From Haliotis asinina (taxonomy: Eukaryota > Mollusca > Gastropoda > Lepetellida > Haliotidae): a DNA stretch of 64,000 nt. Where the stretch lies: positions 34,681,001 through 34,745,000 of the forward strand of contig NC_090291.1 of assembly GCF_037392515.1 (NCBI RefSeq), given 5' to 3'. This document shows, piece by piece, positions 1-11,675 of the stretch; the stretch's first letter is position 1, and each line of letters begins with the position of its first letter. The translations under genes and the position numbers were made by a program. Under the pieces are notes generated by a model. That model did not search any database. It worked only from the letters and a program-made list of their open reading frames with translations, and was not told the DNA's origin.

Positions 1-187
1 CGGCTATATATTCTGTACAATAAGCATCTGAATGTTATGGTTTTTTGTAAATAATTCTGTCTGTGGAGTACACGTTGGTATGATAAATGGCATGAAGCAA
101 ACTGCACATCTATAAGTAAGGCTAGAAACCATTTGTCAGTGATTTTCATTTTTTGCAGACTGTGGTAATTCCTACCTTTGCCTTTAG

Positions 188-345
188 GGTGGTAGAGTAG
201 CTCAGTGGTTGAAGTGTTGACTTGTCACGCTGAAGACCCAGGTTCGATAACCCACATAGGAACAATAATTATGTGAAGACCATTTCTGGTTTCCCTGGCT
301 GTGGTACTGTTGGAATATTGACAACCTCTGCATTAGATGCCAGAC
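188..345 (+). mobile_element. SINE-A copy (tRNA-headed), before RPL13 exon 1
   Basis: Head with Pol III box-like GTAGCTCAGTGGTTGAAG and GGTTCGATAACCC, then the family body (GTGAAGACCATTTCTGGT). The tail is decayed. It lies in the intron before the ATG exon. Confidence 0.75.
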
Positions 346-451
346 TGATGAGTGATTTATTACATCATAGAAATCCTTAGTAATGGTCCTAAAAACATAG
401 GAAAGGTTTGGAAATAACCAAGAATTAAACTTTTTTTCTTTCACAGCAAAC

Positions 452-697
452 ATGGCTCCAAAAGGGAATAACATGGTGCCCAATGGGCACTTCCACAAAG
501 ACTGGCAGCGCCGTGTTAGGACATGGTTCAACCAGCCAATGAGAAAACAGAGGAGACAAGATACACGTGTACAGAAAGCTCGTGCCATTGCCCCTCGCCC
601 TGTCAAAGGCTATCTGCGCCCCATTGCACGATGCCAAACCTTCAAATACAACACTAAAATCAGAGCTGGTCGTGGATTTACTCTTGAAGAACTGAAG
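452..697 (+). CDS. RPL13: RPL13 coding exon 1
   Basis: Residues 1-82, from the start codon to ..EELK; donor GAAG|GTAACT. The reading frame runs on past the donor to a stop at 745 but loses all similarity there, which supports the splice site. Confidence 0.97.
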
Positions 698-3600
698 GTA
701 ACTTGCCCTTGGAATGTTACAGGCTGTATGTGGATTCCTGGTTAGAATTGGTCCTCAGCATCCCATGCTGGTCATACTCCCCATCTTAGAGTCTGGTTGA
801 TTGTATGTCTTTGTAAACAGTGAGACTATAGTCTGTTTGCAGTGAAAATTTACAGATGAATTCCACTTTAAATATAAAAGTAAATTATCTAAGTGCAATT
901 AAAATTGCAAATCCTCATAATTTTACCTTGCCAATTGAACATTTAAATCTCAGAATTTTATTCACCTTAGGATAAAAGTTGTTTGGCAAACAATCATAGT
1001 TTCAAATCATTTCTGTTGGTTTGTGTTCAAAGGGGTAAGCGCTGTAGTTAAAACAGTGAAACAAATGCCCGTGCTGAATGTGATGAGTGTTAACTTGGGG
1101 AAAAAACGACTTATTCTCTGATGTCTCATTAATTGTGCATACCCCCTTGTAATACAAACCAATAATACTGATATGACAATATGATAGTTTGTGTATGTAT
1201 GATGAGTGAGGCTATGAGAACTGGGTTACCAAAGTTAGAAATATATTCATAGCAGGTTTTGGTGATGTTTGGCTCTCACATACTTATGGAGACAAAAACG
1301 TTTTTATTAAAGTCCTTTTTCAGTGCCTGAAAGAATTTTCTGCAACGTTGGCACAGTGATTTATCTGTTTAAATGTTTACATATTGTAATTTCAAATGAA
1401 CTAATTTCTTGTGAAACACATTTAACTTGTATTACTGTATCCAAATACAGATTGTTTAGCATGATTTAGGTTAAATCCCATTGTTTGAGATTGAAAGAGT
1501 TCGTTACTGTTGTAATATTCCGCAGGAGCAAAGAAAGTGCGAAATGTGTTACTTAAACAAAATCAATAATGAATACCATTACCACTTATCTGTCCAGCCT
1601 ACGTTGAATTAAGACAAAAATATTTGTTGATGCAATTCTATGCTTCTCCTAATACAGGGATTGGGAAAGAGAACTTTGCCATTTTCAGTGTAATCATGTG
1701 ACCAGTCATGTGATGTTATCTGTAATACATCGGAATACATGTGTGTGTGACTATGGCATTTTGTGTTTAATAAATGGTATTACAACACAACAGTTCATCT
1801 TATTCATGACTGGTCTCTATGATGTAAGTTTACATGAAGGATTGTTAGCCATTTCAGAATTCATAATGGCCACTGCCCTTGTATCAATAGTAAACTTCAA
1901 TATTTAATGGGCCATTTTTCATTCTAATGTGCAAAATGGCCCAAGTCCCCTGCCTTTCCCAATCCCTGCTAATATACTAAAATTTAATTCATTGTCATCA
2001 TCCAAAAATGTAGACATTATCTTAAAGACTGCTAAGTATTTGTTCTATGCATTTCAAAAAAGGAAGTAAATCTTGTCACATTAAGATTGTTTATACTGTA
2101 CATGCTGCCATTATCATTATGTTTAATGTCTTCACCGTGTTGCATCTGTAATTGCATAATTTAATCAGTTTCAGTTAAATAAATTTTTTATGTGTCACAT
2201 GTCACGCAAAATTAATGTTATGTATGCAGTTTTGTACAAATGAAGTGTAAACTTTATATCACCTTGAAATTATGGTTAAATTTAGTATCGTGTATTTGAA
2301 GTGAAAGAAAAACAAATTTAGGAAATACCCATTGCTTGAAATAACGATAAATAGACGCTATTGTGACCCGACCAATGACAGTGAGCAGAACAAATGATGC
2401 TTTCAAACATGGCGGTCACTGGTCAGCATAGTTAAAATTATTACAGAAAGTTTCAACAAGTGGGACTTTGAATGTTTTCTCAATAGCAATGAAATGATGC
2501 TTTACTGACTCTTTCACAAAAGATTATCTAAGTAGAAATACTGATATGAATGCCAGTTTGTGCCGATCAAAAATGAGGTAGTAAATGCTCCAAGTCTGTT
2601 TTTGTTATGATTCTTACAACTCCATAGATACCCACTTTTTGAAAAGTTGATGAATTGCATAGCCCACATTTGTTGATTCTTAGATGCAACACTGTCTTCA
2701 CAGATGAGGTGTTTTTGTACTCATAGGCCCATGGTCTTAGATACTAATAAAGATACTACCAGTATGTCAAACTAAGAATAGCTTGGCGAAACAATGGTAG
2801 ATGTCAGATATTGCAAATTTTCTGTTGTTACAGACAATTCGTTGTCTCTTCTTCGTTCAAGTAAAGTGCTATGTATTCTAGTAATGTTGTTCACGCAGAG
2901 CAATATGTATGATATTGTTGTCTTAGTAACTGAGAAAAGTTTTGCCTCAAGTGAAAAGTTTTAGCCTAGCCTAGAAAAATCATGTTTGGTCTAATGAACT
3001 GGCTTGTCTATGCCAGTGTCATCAATTTAGTTTCGCATACCAAACTTCTGCAAAAACCTCACAGAGTTGGTCTGATATTTTGATTATGATCAGTGTGTCA
3101 TGCTGATTAGTTTTTGAGTTACATAGCAATTCATGTCTGCTTTTGAACCAAACGGACTATGGCTGATATACTTTGAGTTCAGCAGTGACATGAGCTTTTT
3201 GAGCTAGTCTATGAGTAATTATAAATCTAGAACATGCAGTCACAGACAGGTACAAGCATGTTGCTATAAACATTTAAGTGAAACAGTCCTGGAAACGAAC
3301 TCCATTTACTCATATCTCCCCAGCTTACAACCACTTTATTGCTTAGTGAAGAAGAAAATAAGAAAAACATACTACTTATCCTATCTATCTTTAAGTTGCA
3401 AGAATAATGGTACAGTTTTAAAGATCATGTTTGCCAGAATTGCTTGCTTCGGTTTTTATTAAGTGTTTAACCCTAATTTCAGCAAGCTGGTATCAACAGG
3501 AGGCAAGCCAGATCCATCGGCATCTCTGTGGACTACCGTCGTCGCAACAAGACAGTGGAATCCCTGCAACAGAATGTGCAACGCCTGAAGGAGTACAACT

Positions 3601-4911
3601 CCAAACTCATCCTCTTCCCACGCAAGGAGAGCAAACCCAAGAAGGGAGATGCCACGGTCAGTTCAGAAATACTTTTTTCTTTCTATATTGTGGCACTTGC
3701 AATTTGCTCTGCTCCTTCGTTGGAATCCTGAAAAAAACAACTCAGTGGACAAAGATTCCTGTGACTGACATGAATATCAATTTAGGCAGCTGAGATATGG
3801 TAACTTGTATTAAATGATTCAGTGAGTCTGATCTTGTGATCCTGTGAAACTCTTCTTGAGATAAGCATAGTTGGGTAAAGAGCAGTTCTACCCTAGGTGC
3901 TGCATTGTGCATTGTGAAATGTATTTTGTTTTGTAATAAGACAGTACATACTGAGGGCATTCAGGGTCAAGACTGGCACTGAGCAACATGTGCTCATTGC
4001 AAGAGATGACATAATGGATTCGACTGGACGATTTGTTGATTTTGTTGGTCATGGCACATGCTGAGCAGTTGGAGATTGTTACTCATGTTGCTTGAATAGC
4101 GTTGATGGCTCCAATTCAGGAGTTTTGTCTCATGTTTTGCTGATAAAACAATTTATCGCCTTAACTTTCAGACTCGAATAGTTCATACTGTTAACTGTGA
4201 AAGATAGAGCTTGAAAACTGAAATTATGGTAAAGGGTGAAGTTCAGTGTGTACAGTTGTTTATGGAGAAAAAAGTGTTCCTGCCACATATATTTCCTGAA
4301 ACCTCTGAAGAGTTGAGAGCCAATTTTGTTTTTTATATGGTTCCCTAGATTTTGTATGTTTCTTCTGTCCATTTTGAATCGGTTCATTGATTAAAGGGTT
4401 GGGTATAGTAGCGTAGTGGTTGACGGTTTCACTTGTCGCATGGGTTCAGTGTTTAAAGCCAATTACTAGTGTCCTCTGCTGTGATTTGGTGCGAATATTG
4501 CTAAAAGTGCCTTAAAACGCTTGTTGAAACTGTTGTGCATGAAGCAGTTCCATGATGTCTGTCTGCTTGTATTCTCTGACTTGGGGCCATTCCTTCATCC
4601 CATTCCCAGATAAAAATTGTAAGTGTGTATGGACACAGGCACCAAAATATGAGGTGACTATTGATGTTTGGTTCATGTATGTGAAGGCGCTGATGTTTGT
4701 GTTTTAGGCTGAACAGATCAAGACAGCCACACAACTCAAGGGAGACGTCATGCCCATCAGACAGGTGTACAGGAGTGAGAAGGCTCGCAAGATCAGCAAG
4801 AGAGAGAAGAGATTCAGTCCCTTCGCTGCTCTGCGTAGTGCTCGCGTTAACGCCAGGCTGTTTGGAGTGCGCGAAAAGAAGAAGCGTGAGGCTGCTGAGA
4901 AGGAAAAGTAA
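452..4911 (+). CDS. RPL13: 60S ribosomal protein L13 (eL13), three coding exons
   Basis: Structural protein of the large cytosolic ribosomal subunit. Coding exons are 452-697, 3483-3656 and 4708-4911, all joined in phase 0, giving 207 aa against 211 in human. The opening residues [20 protein letters not shown], the block [12 protein letters not shown], the central [12 protein letters not shown] and [15 protein letters not shown], and a lysine-rich C terminus are hallmarks of eL13. All introns are GT-AG. The ATG lies five bases after a strong acceptor (polypyrimidine then CAG at 444-446), so a non-coding first exon should lie upstream, probably outside the window. No frameshift or internal stop: this is an intact intron-bearing gene, not a processed copy. 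An ATTAAA 25 bases after the stop is the likely poly(A) signal. Highly confident. Confidence 0.98.
698..3482 (+). other. RPL13 intron 1 (2.8 kb), no gene seen
   Basis: AT-rich intron. It holds a dispersed repeat at 820-1005, described separately. I searched for box C/D snoRNAs, which RPL13 introns often host, and found no copy with a proper C box, D box and terminal stem. Confidence 0.85.
820..1005 (+). repeat. dispersed repeat shared with 57533-57705
   Basis: About 180 bases align with 57533-57705 in the same orientation. Shared blocks include GTCTGTTTGCAGTGAAAA, CTTGCCAATTGAACATTTAA and TTAGGATAAAAGTTGTT. No inverted termini or coding sequence seen; family unknown. Confidence 0.75.
3483..3656 (+). 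CDS. RPL13: RPL13 coding exon 2
   Basis: Residues 83-140, beginning [20 protein letters not shown] and ending KKGDAT. Acceptor TTTCAG|CAAG, donor ACG|GTCAGT. Phase 0 on both sides. Confidence 0.96.
3657..4707 (+). other. RPL13 intron 2
   Basis: AT-rich with a partial SINE-A at 4397-4515. A weak box C/D-like arrangement at 3996-4069 is listed under rejected items. Confidence 0.85.
4397..4515 (+). mobile_element. SINE-A copy, internally shortened
   Basis: Head GTAGCGTAGTGGTTGACGG and tail CGAATATTGCTAAAAG flank a shortened middle. It lies in RPL13 intron 2. Confidence 0.65.
4708..4911 (+). CDS. RPL13: RPL13 coding exon 3 with stop
   Basis: Residues 141-207, beginning [19 protein letters not shown] and ending [12 protein letters not shown]. 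Acceptor TTTTAG|GCTG. The C terminus is rich in Lys and Arg, as expected for an rRNA-binding protein. Confidence 0.97.
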   Translation, partial: AEQIKTATQLKGDVMPIRQVYRSEKARKISKREKRFSPFAALRSARVNARLFGVREKKKREAAEKEK

Positions 4912-4935
4912 ACCAAACTGTAAAAAGCTGTGGAC

Positions 4936-4941
4936 ATTAAA
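4936..4941 (+). promoter_or_regulatory. probable RPL13 poly(A) signal ATTAAA
   Basis: ATTAAA 25 bases after the RPL13 stop, followed by a T-rich stretch around 4961-4970. A very short 3' UTR is usual for ribosomal-protein mRNAs. Confidence 0.6.
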
Positions 4942-5306
4942 AAAAAGGAAAAATGTTTGAGTTTTTTTCTCTGATCTCTCTAATGTGAGCATTAATAGGT
5001 CTCCAGTACCAAGAGCTTCCTGGAAGACAAATTATTACTGGTGAGGCTTGCCAGTGTCTCATATTGTTTTACAACTTGAGTTGTTGCCTACAGATTTGCT
5101 GTTTGCTACTGGTAGCTTTGTGGTAGAACTGTTGGCTAGTGACACTAAAGTGTCCAGACTTGTGTTCAGTGTATGAAGCACATTTTGGGTGGTTACTGCT
5201 TGATACAGCTGGGGTGTTGCTAATAGCAGCATGAAACCGTAATTCTGTCCATCACTGATGTGCAATGTCCAAACTCTGTTATTTACACTACAGGCAGTCT
5301 TGATGT

Positions 5307-5575
5307 AGCAGACCTGTGAAGGTCCGGGGAAAAATAGGTCATCATCAACCCATACTTGCCATACAAGGCGACTATGCTTGTTGTAAGAGGTACTAACCGG
5401 ATCAGATGGTCAACTTCGCTGACTTGGTTGAGATGCCTCAGTTCCCAATTACAGATTGATGTTCATGCAGTTGATCACTGGACTGTCTTGTCCAAAATCG
5501 ATTATATATAGAGCGCTGCTATATGGCTTGAATATTTCGGAGTGTGGCATGAAAGTAAACTCACTTGCTCGATGT
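5307..5575 (+). mobile_element. SINE-B copy, near full length
   Basis: Contains the family landmarks in order: CTGTGAAGGTCCGGGG, AAGGCGACTATGCTTGTTGT, TGATCACTGGACTGTCTTGTCC and a tail ending AAACTCACTTGCTC. Confidence 0.8.
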
Positions 5576-6117
5576 AGCAGGAATATTTCTAAGAAGAAAA
5601 AACACATTGACAACTGTCAAATAATGCATGTTTCAAGAGCAAGGAAATGTCAGTGGGAAATCATTAGCTGCAGCTTTCAGTTACCACAACAGGTTTTCTG
5701 TAAATAACTTAATCAGTATGTGCTTAAGATACTGCAGTTCCCGACTATACCAAGGTTATGAGAGTTAGCCCTAAGACCTGGGGCCGGAGTCCCTAAACTG
5801 AGGTACAGCAACAACACTTTCCAGTGAGCGAGCACTGTGCTTCATTATTAATATTTGCAAGATGGTGACTTGCTTATCCCGCAGCTGGCCATGGCTTATC
5901 TGGAAGTTTTCATGCACACCAAGTTGATCTTTGGACTATGGTGCATGTGCATTTCACTCTTGCTTACCCAACTTAGGGAAGCAAAATGATGAGCGGTTGT
6001 TTACAAGATCTTCCTACAGATCATGCAGAATGCACTAGGAAAAGCACGTATTGATACGATGTGTGTGTGTGTTTATCTTAAAGCATGACCTCAGCATAGT
6101 TTGTTGTGTTTGTTTGT

Positions 6118-6300
6118 TTGGTCTCGCCACATGCAGTGATATTCCAGCTATATGGTGATGTTCAGTAAATAATGGAGTGTGGACCAGACAACCACATTAA
6201 TTAACCACATCAACATCGATCAACACGATGTGTCAGCCAGGCTGGTGATCCTGACCACCCAATCCCACTGGTCACCTTTTACAAGCATGGATTACAGTTG
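6118..6300 (-). mobile_element. SINE-B copy, 3' part
   Basis: Reverse-oriented 3' two thirds of SINE-B (on the plus strand GATATTCCAGCTATATGG, then GTGTGGACCAGACAA). Confidence 0.7.
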
Positions 6301-7439
6301 TCTCCAAGAGGAAGTAAATATCTGGTGTGATAAAAAACCTGGAACTACCCAATTGTTAACTGGCTGCTGTACGAGACATCCAGGTATCTATTGATTGCTA
6401 AAAGTGTGGCAATAAAAATGTGGAGATAAAGAATCAGGTGTTTTTGTCTGCGATTCAAGACTTCACGGACTGTGTACCCTGGTATAAGGCTCCCTGGGGG
6501 TTTATCTCTAGACTTGAGACTATGCGTGTTGATACTTTGTTTTGCTGGTCATCGGTGGGGATGTAGAGTGCAATCTGGGACCTGGTAACAAGACCACCAC
6601 ACATGACTGCCTGCAGACAAGGCTCATATGGGCAATCTGTACCTCCTGATACTGTTACAGACTCTACTTTTGTCACTTGCAGACCTCACCATAACACTGG
6701 AAGGTATTCAGGCCCAAATTACCCCTATAATACAAAATTTGACCAGTTTACATGTGAATTTAATGAAATGCTACAATCAGATCAGACTAAAAATATTTCA
6801 CTAATACAATGTGTTAGCGAGTTAGAAATCAGAAATGATATAAAATGGAAGCCCAGTCCCACAGATGCAACTGTTAGTTAAACTTCGGGAGTCGCAGGAG
6901 GAAAGGGAGCAAGGTGTTTGAAATTTCATAAAAAAAACCCAAAAAAACCAAAAAAACCAATAAACTTTGAAAAAGGAAACATCCCACATCATTTCAAATG
7001 AAAGCGCATACAAGCTTTATTCCAGGTCTGGGAGTCGACCCTTGATTGTCAAATTTTAATTCATTATGGACAAGGCTGCAGCGCATTTGTCACCACTCAC
7101 CCTTTCCGTGAACTCCAAGAAGACTCATCCCCGACTCTATGCTTGTTATGTGTGAGAATACAACAAACCCACCGGAAAGCGTGTAATGGATGCAGCGCTT
7201 TGATAAAAACAATCCCCACTACTTAATTCCTTTATGGCATTATGTTATTGTGTAAGAAATCATGAAAAGTATATATCGTCGTACCGAAAGCACAAGGGAC
7301 GTAGCTGACAGAATTGGAAATATAAGGTGATAATTATGTTTCCCCTTCACCCCCACCTAGTTGTATCGAGGAGGTTTAATTCTTTAAAATAAAATAAGCA
7401 AAAACAAAAACAGCAATAAAAAGTACGAGTACTTCGGTG

Positions 7440-8510
7440 ATATTAAGTACCACTGGAATCAAACAGGAATGGAGTTCTGTTATATGGGACGATCCTTTTT
7501 CAGCTGATCTGAATCCAGCGTCAATTTCTTAAGCAGAGGTGTCACAATTGCTGATTTGAAGGCGACAGGAACTAACTTTACTGCAGGTAGTTAACTGTCA
7601 ATGAATCTGAGGACGTGAGTTGGTAACACAAGAAACTGTCAGACTCTCTGATAATTTTGAGTATGTCAGAATCAGTGTACTCATAAAAGTCTACAGGATA
7701 CTGTCAGAATGAGCGTCTCACTGGTCTTCCCTTGTTCGGCCTCATTTTGCATCATCGGAGCCCAGATCAACCTTGTCTATAAAGAAAGCGAGGAACTGGT
7801 CACATAGTGTATATCTATCTTCATGACGTCGGAGAGGCTTGTCTGTATGCTTGTCCAGTAAACTGAAGAGTGTTTCACAAGTTTCTTGCATTCTGCATGA
7901 TCTTGCCATTCAGACACCTCTGTTTTGCTCGTGTGGAAGAATGATTTACCTTGTTACTGGCCGAACGATAAAGTGCAGATGAGCTTCCAAGTTTGATTTG
8001 TGCCAGGCACCCACTGCAATTCTCCTGTCAACTTTTGCCTTGCTAATCTCGGGAGTCGTGGTCCAAGACGCTGATCTTTGAATCACCAACTTTGTCTTCT
8101 CTTCTGCGTGTATGTCCAGGAGTTGCAGTAGAGTGTCATTGTACAGATCAACAAGTTCAATTGGATCTGTGGCGGATGGATGTCATAAGATCTCAACGAA
8201 TGGCTTCCCTGTCCATTTTCTTCATGTACTGGTGGATGATCAACATTTGACTTCTCTGTGAAGAGAGAATGCTCTGCAGATCGGCGACCCGGACCCTCTT
8301 TACACAGATAATGTCATCCATTGTTAGACCACAATCAAGGATGTGACCTCGCTTGTCTGTGTTCTCATTTACAAGTTGGACACACTTCTGAGAATTTTGA
8401 GTTTTTGAAAATTTCATCATCTCTTGGTCAGACACATTGTCACAGAGGATGTTCAAATCACTTAGTGTGAGCGTCATACACACACACATCTTCCAGCAAT
8501 GTAAAAAAAT
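7440..8510 (-). pseudogene. decayed non-LTR retrotransposon (LINE), endonuclease to RT fragment
   Basis: The minus strand near 8500-8193 encodes an endonuclease-like stretch: FYIAG, then SDLNILCDN and a KRGHILDCGLT block that matches the THxxGHTLDL motif of CR1/L2-type LINE endonucleases. Further downstream, about 7560-7480, the frame reads KSAIVTPLLKKLTLDSDQLK followed by a broken RPI, the usual entry to LINE reverse transcriptase (IVTPLLKKPxLDxxxLKNYRPIS). Multiple stops and frameshifts separate these blocks, so it is dead. The catalytic RT core is not visible in the window. Clade assignment (CR1/L2-like) is inference from these motifs. Confidence 0.75.
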
Positions 8511-8829
8511 TCATCACAGAAATGAGTAAATGATGACTTGCGCCTTCTCGATGGAGGTGTCCTGAATATTGCTATTATCTTTGTTGTCATGCTTCCAACA
8601 GTCAATGTATTGTCTGTTTAAATTATCAACAACTGGACTAACCCATCTGGAATGGTACAGTCGTCTATATATATTTTATGAATATGGCTTTGACGCATTT
8701 ATTACATTTAGAAATACGATACAAATAGGTGAAAGTAAACACGTGTCCACATGGCTGAATTTATATGTTTCAATGATATTCTAGTACAAGGCATAAACTA
8801 AAGAATGTTTTCTAGTAAAAGGTGATTGA

Positions 8830-8983
8830 GTGGGGTTGTATACTGCTTTTTAGCAATATTCCAGCAATATCACCACAGAGGATACCATAAATGGAAGTCA
8901 CACATTGTAATCTTGAGGGGAATTGAACCCGGGCCTTCGGCATAACGAGTAAACGATTAAACCACTTGACTAGCCCCATTGCC
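8830..8983 (-). mobile_element. SINE-A copy
   Basis: Reverse orientation; the plus strand reads TTTTTAGCAATATTCCAGCA through GAATTGAACCCGGGCC to the head CCACTTGACTAGCCCC. It abuts the Tc1 transposase relic, whose C terminus starts at about 8985. Confidence 0.8.
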
Positions 8984-8984
8984 A

Positions 8985-9855
8985 AACACCGTCTCCTCAT
9001 TGACTGCCTGATGCTTGTGAACTCGTGGTTGGGGATTCTGTGCCATTGCTCTTGCAAGGCAGTGCCAAGAACCTGCAAATTCCGAGGTTGGTTCCTAAGA
9101 CCACGAAGCCTTCTCCCAAGTGTGCTCTATTGGATTAAGGTCAGGGGACCTTGATGGCCAGTCCATGGCGTTGATTACAGCATTTTGAAGGAAATTTTGT
9201 GTCAATATTTTGCTATGCGGCCAAGCATTATCATGCTGGAACTGTAGACCTGGGCCATGAGCACCTGGCCGTGGTAAGCAGCAGCTGTGAGGTTTCCACG
9301 GATGACTAAAAGTCGAGAACGGTTGTTCCCACAGAAAGCACCCCACACCACACCCGAATCTGTTGACTTCCTGTACACAACATTGGGCATACTGTTCACG
9401 ACGTCGTCTTCAGTCTCTATGCCTGCCGTCCACAAATCTGAGCGTAAACCTGGATTCATCGCTAAAGACGACTCGATTCCAGTCTCTCTGGGTCCACTGG
9501 AGGTTATGTTGGGCCCACAGCAGACGTTGACGTTAATGAAATGGCTTCAATATTGCCCACGATATGACATTGAGAATACAGATTGGCAGCCAGCAACCGA
9601 TTCTGAATGGTCTGTGAGGACTGTCGGCCTCTAAACATCTCAGCCCTGGTTCGTGTAGCTGGCAGAAATCTGTCATGTAAGTGATGTAGGACGATTTGAC
9701 AGTCTTCTGGTCCTGACATCACATGTGGACAACCCAACCTGTGGTGCCAGTTTCTTGTAGACGACCTCACAAGTCATACACAGTACGACGGCTGCATCCC
9801 ATTGCTCTTGCGACGACAGTAGTTCACGTTGCACATTTGACAATCATGGCATATA
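8985..9855 (-). pseudogene. decayed Tc1/mariner-type transposase
   Basis: Read on the minus strand from about 9850 down. There is an N-terminal helix-turn-helix remnant with RAMGCSRRTVYDL then GRLQETGTTG, a middle block with GVVWGAFCGNNRSRLLVI, and a C-terminal catalytic block with FQHDNAWPHS and DWPSRSPDLNPIEHTWEK. The D of HDN and the final E of IEHTWE match the second D and the E of the DD34E triad. Several frameshifts and stops separate the blocks, so the copy is inactive. Flanking inverted repeats were not identified. Confidence 0.85.
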
Positions 9856-9859
9856 AAGT

Positions 9860-11160
9860 ACCGTTAGAACTGTGGTTTAAAAGTGCTTTTTTCAGTTCTT
9901 GAGTCCAATGCAGACATGTGCAAATGAAGAACACTTCCATGCAAAGATCATGTGATCGACTGCAGGTGCAAAACCAGATTTGGCACTGTCATTTGCACAA
10001 CAAATGGATGGGTTTGAGTGGGTTTTCCTAACGTTTTCCTAGAGTCAAAAAAATAGGGATCCCATTTCGGATACATAGATATATTATAAGACAAAAATTA
10101 TTCATTATTTTTAAAAATTACATTTTGTGAAGTTTCTTTCTTGGCTCAGTATAGTTCATAGCAGGTTGTGAATTGTTCATCACACAACAAAGGAACGGGT
10201 TTTCATTTTAGGCCTAGGAAAATATCTATATTTGTAGACTCCACATTGTCCCCAAAACCTCATGCTATAAAACAGAAGACTAAGCATTCAAATTTGGCAC
10301 AAAGATAGGTTGATTATTAATCTTAATGGTGTATTTTAGGTTCTGGGGTTTATACAGCAATAACTTAAACTTAAATGTTTTTGCATCTTTGTGGAAACAT
10401 AGTCGAAGCTAGGCACTGTTTAATAGGCTCATGGGCTTTTATAACACCAGAACTGAAACATACTTGGTAGACATACATTACGCACAAGTTTTTATTTTAC
10501 AGCATCAAAAGGTGTATTTGTATGTGTGTGCGTGCGTGTGCATGGCTCCAAAATATGTGTATGCTGTTTTAAGTGGAGATAGTGTTGATACCCTCAGGTA
10601 ACATATTTTTTTTTTACTTTTGAATATTAACCTCAAGTGGATTTACTAAATAAAACTTCAATGCATTAAAAATCTTGTTACTTTAAAAATCTTTTTTCAT
10701 TGACGAATTAATATTTTTTTTGGTAAAATCCTGTTTGTTTGAAGTTACTTACCATGTCAAATCCTACATACTACCTTGAAAATACTGGTTTATCTCATGT
10801 CAGTACTGAAACATCATTATAAAATAAACATACTAAATAATGTAATTAAACAATTTACTTTTAAGAGAACCTTCACTGACATAACGTTTTACAGATGGTG
10901 CCACAAGGGGGTGCCACTTGTCAAACAAATGTTTTAAGTGAAATTCATAGGACGTTTTCACTGCTAACAGTCCATAATGCTTGTGCTTATCCTCTGACGT
11001 TGCTAATGTCTAAGGTCTGCATATCTTTGTCAGTTTGTCCTCAAACTGAAATACAATACTGACGGACACACCATAGATTTCCTCCCATCTCACTGTACCT
11101 CCTTTAAATTTAAATTGGTTTATTTGTTACTATTACAATTATGTGTATTCTGAAACTAAT
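9860..11160. other. intergenic, nothing recognised
   Basis: AT-rich sequence with a short GT-rich simple repeat at 10521-10545. No reading frame of note, no tRNA and no clear repeat family. Confidence 0.75.
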
Positions 11161-11161
11161 G

Positions 11162-11412
11162 TGAGGAGTGAGTTAAGTTTTACGCCGCACTCAGCAATAT
11201 TCCAGCTACATGGCCATGGTCTGCAAATAATGAAGTCTGGACCAGACAATCCAGTGATCAACAGCATGAGCATCGGTCTGAGCAATTGGGAACTGATGAC
11301 ATGTGTCAACCAAGTCAGTAGGTCTGACAACCGAAACTTTTAATCGCCTCTTAAGACAAGCAGAAGGTTGAAGGGTTGCTGAAGGCCTTTTCTACTCCAG
11401 ACTTTCATGAGT
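11162..11412 (-). mobile_element. SINE-B copy
   Basis: The reverse-oriented tail starts with GAGTGAGTTAAGTTTTACGC on the plus strand. The body GTCTGGACCAGACAATCCAG is intact. The head is shortened and ends near GACTTTCATGAGTCAC. Confidence 0.85.
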
Positions 11413-11636
11413 CACTAATCTGAGGAATATCATATGAATGGATAAAGGCAAATGCACACTCAACATAATTACTGTGCTACAATCAAGCTATATCACTCCT
11501 GTCTGTACACAAAGGAAATCTAGTTTCTCACATCCAGTGGTAGATGGTATGGGTACTTATCAGTGGCAGACAGAGTAAGCCCAACTCCCATCTTCATCAT
11601 ATCAACAAACAAGACAAACACTCACTGATAAAAGTC

Positions 11637-11642
11637 TTTAAT
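11637..11642 (-). promoter_or_regulatory. probable poly(A) signal of the TMEM70-like gene
   Basis: ATTAAA on the minus strand, about 34 bases past the TAG stop. Confidence 0.5.
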
Positions 11643-11675
11643 CAAGAGGAGCACTGCACACTATCATCCATCATC

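Larger units (their letters stand above)
4960..7430. other. intergenic between RPL13 and the LINE relic
   Basis: No coding sequence recognised. It holds two SINE-B copies (5307-5575 and 6118-6300) and an A-rich stretch at 6927-6962. Confidence 0.8.

Noticed and set aside
188..260. Genuine tRNA gene
   Set aside because: The head has box A and B likeness but cannot fold as a complete cloverleaf, and it continues into the SINE-A body.
324..365. CTGATGAGTG...GAAA hammerhead-like string
   Set aside because: No GUH cleavage site or helix I partner; helix II would need an extra unpaired base next to GAAA.
1193..1283. Box C/D snoRNA candidate in RPL13 intron 1
   Set aside because: Perfect ATGATGA and a GTATG/CATAC stem, but the D box would be CTCA, which loses an essential base, and there is no room for a guide.
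3996..4069. Box C/D snoRNA candidate in RPL13 intron 2
   Set aside because: The C box is GAGATGA (one mismatch), D box CTGA is present and a 5-bp stem is possible, but there is no convincing second box pair and I cannot match the guide region to rRNA.
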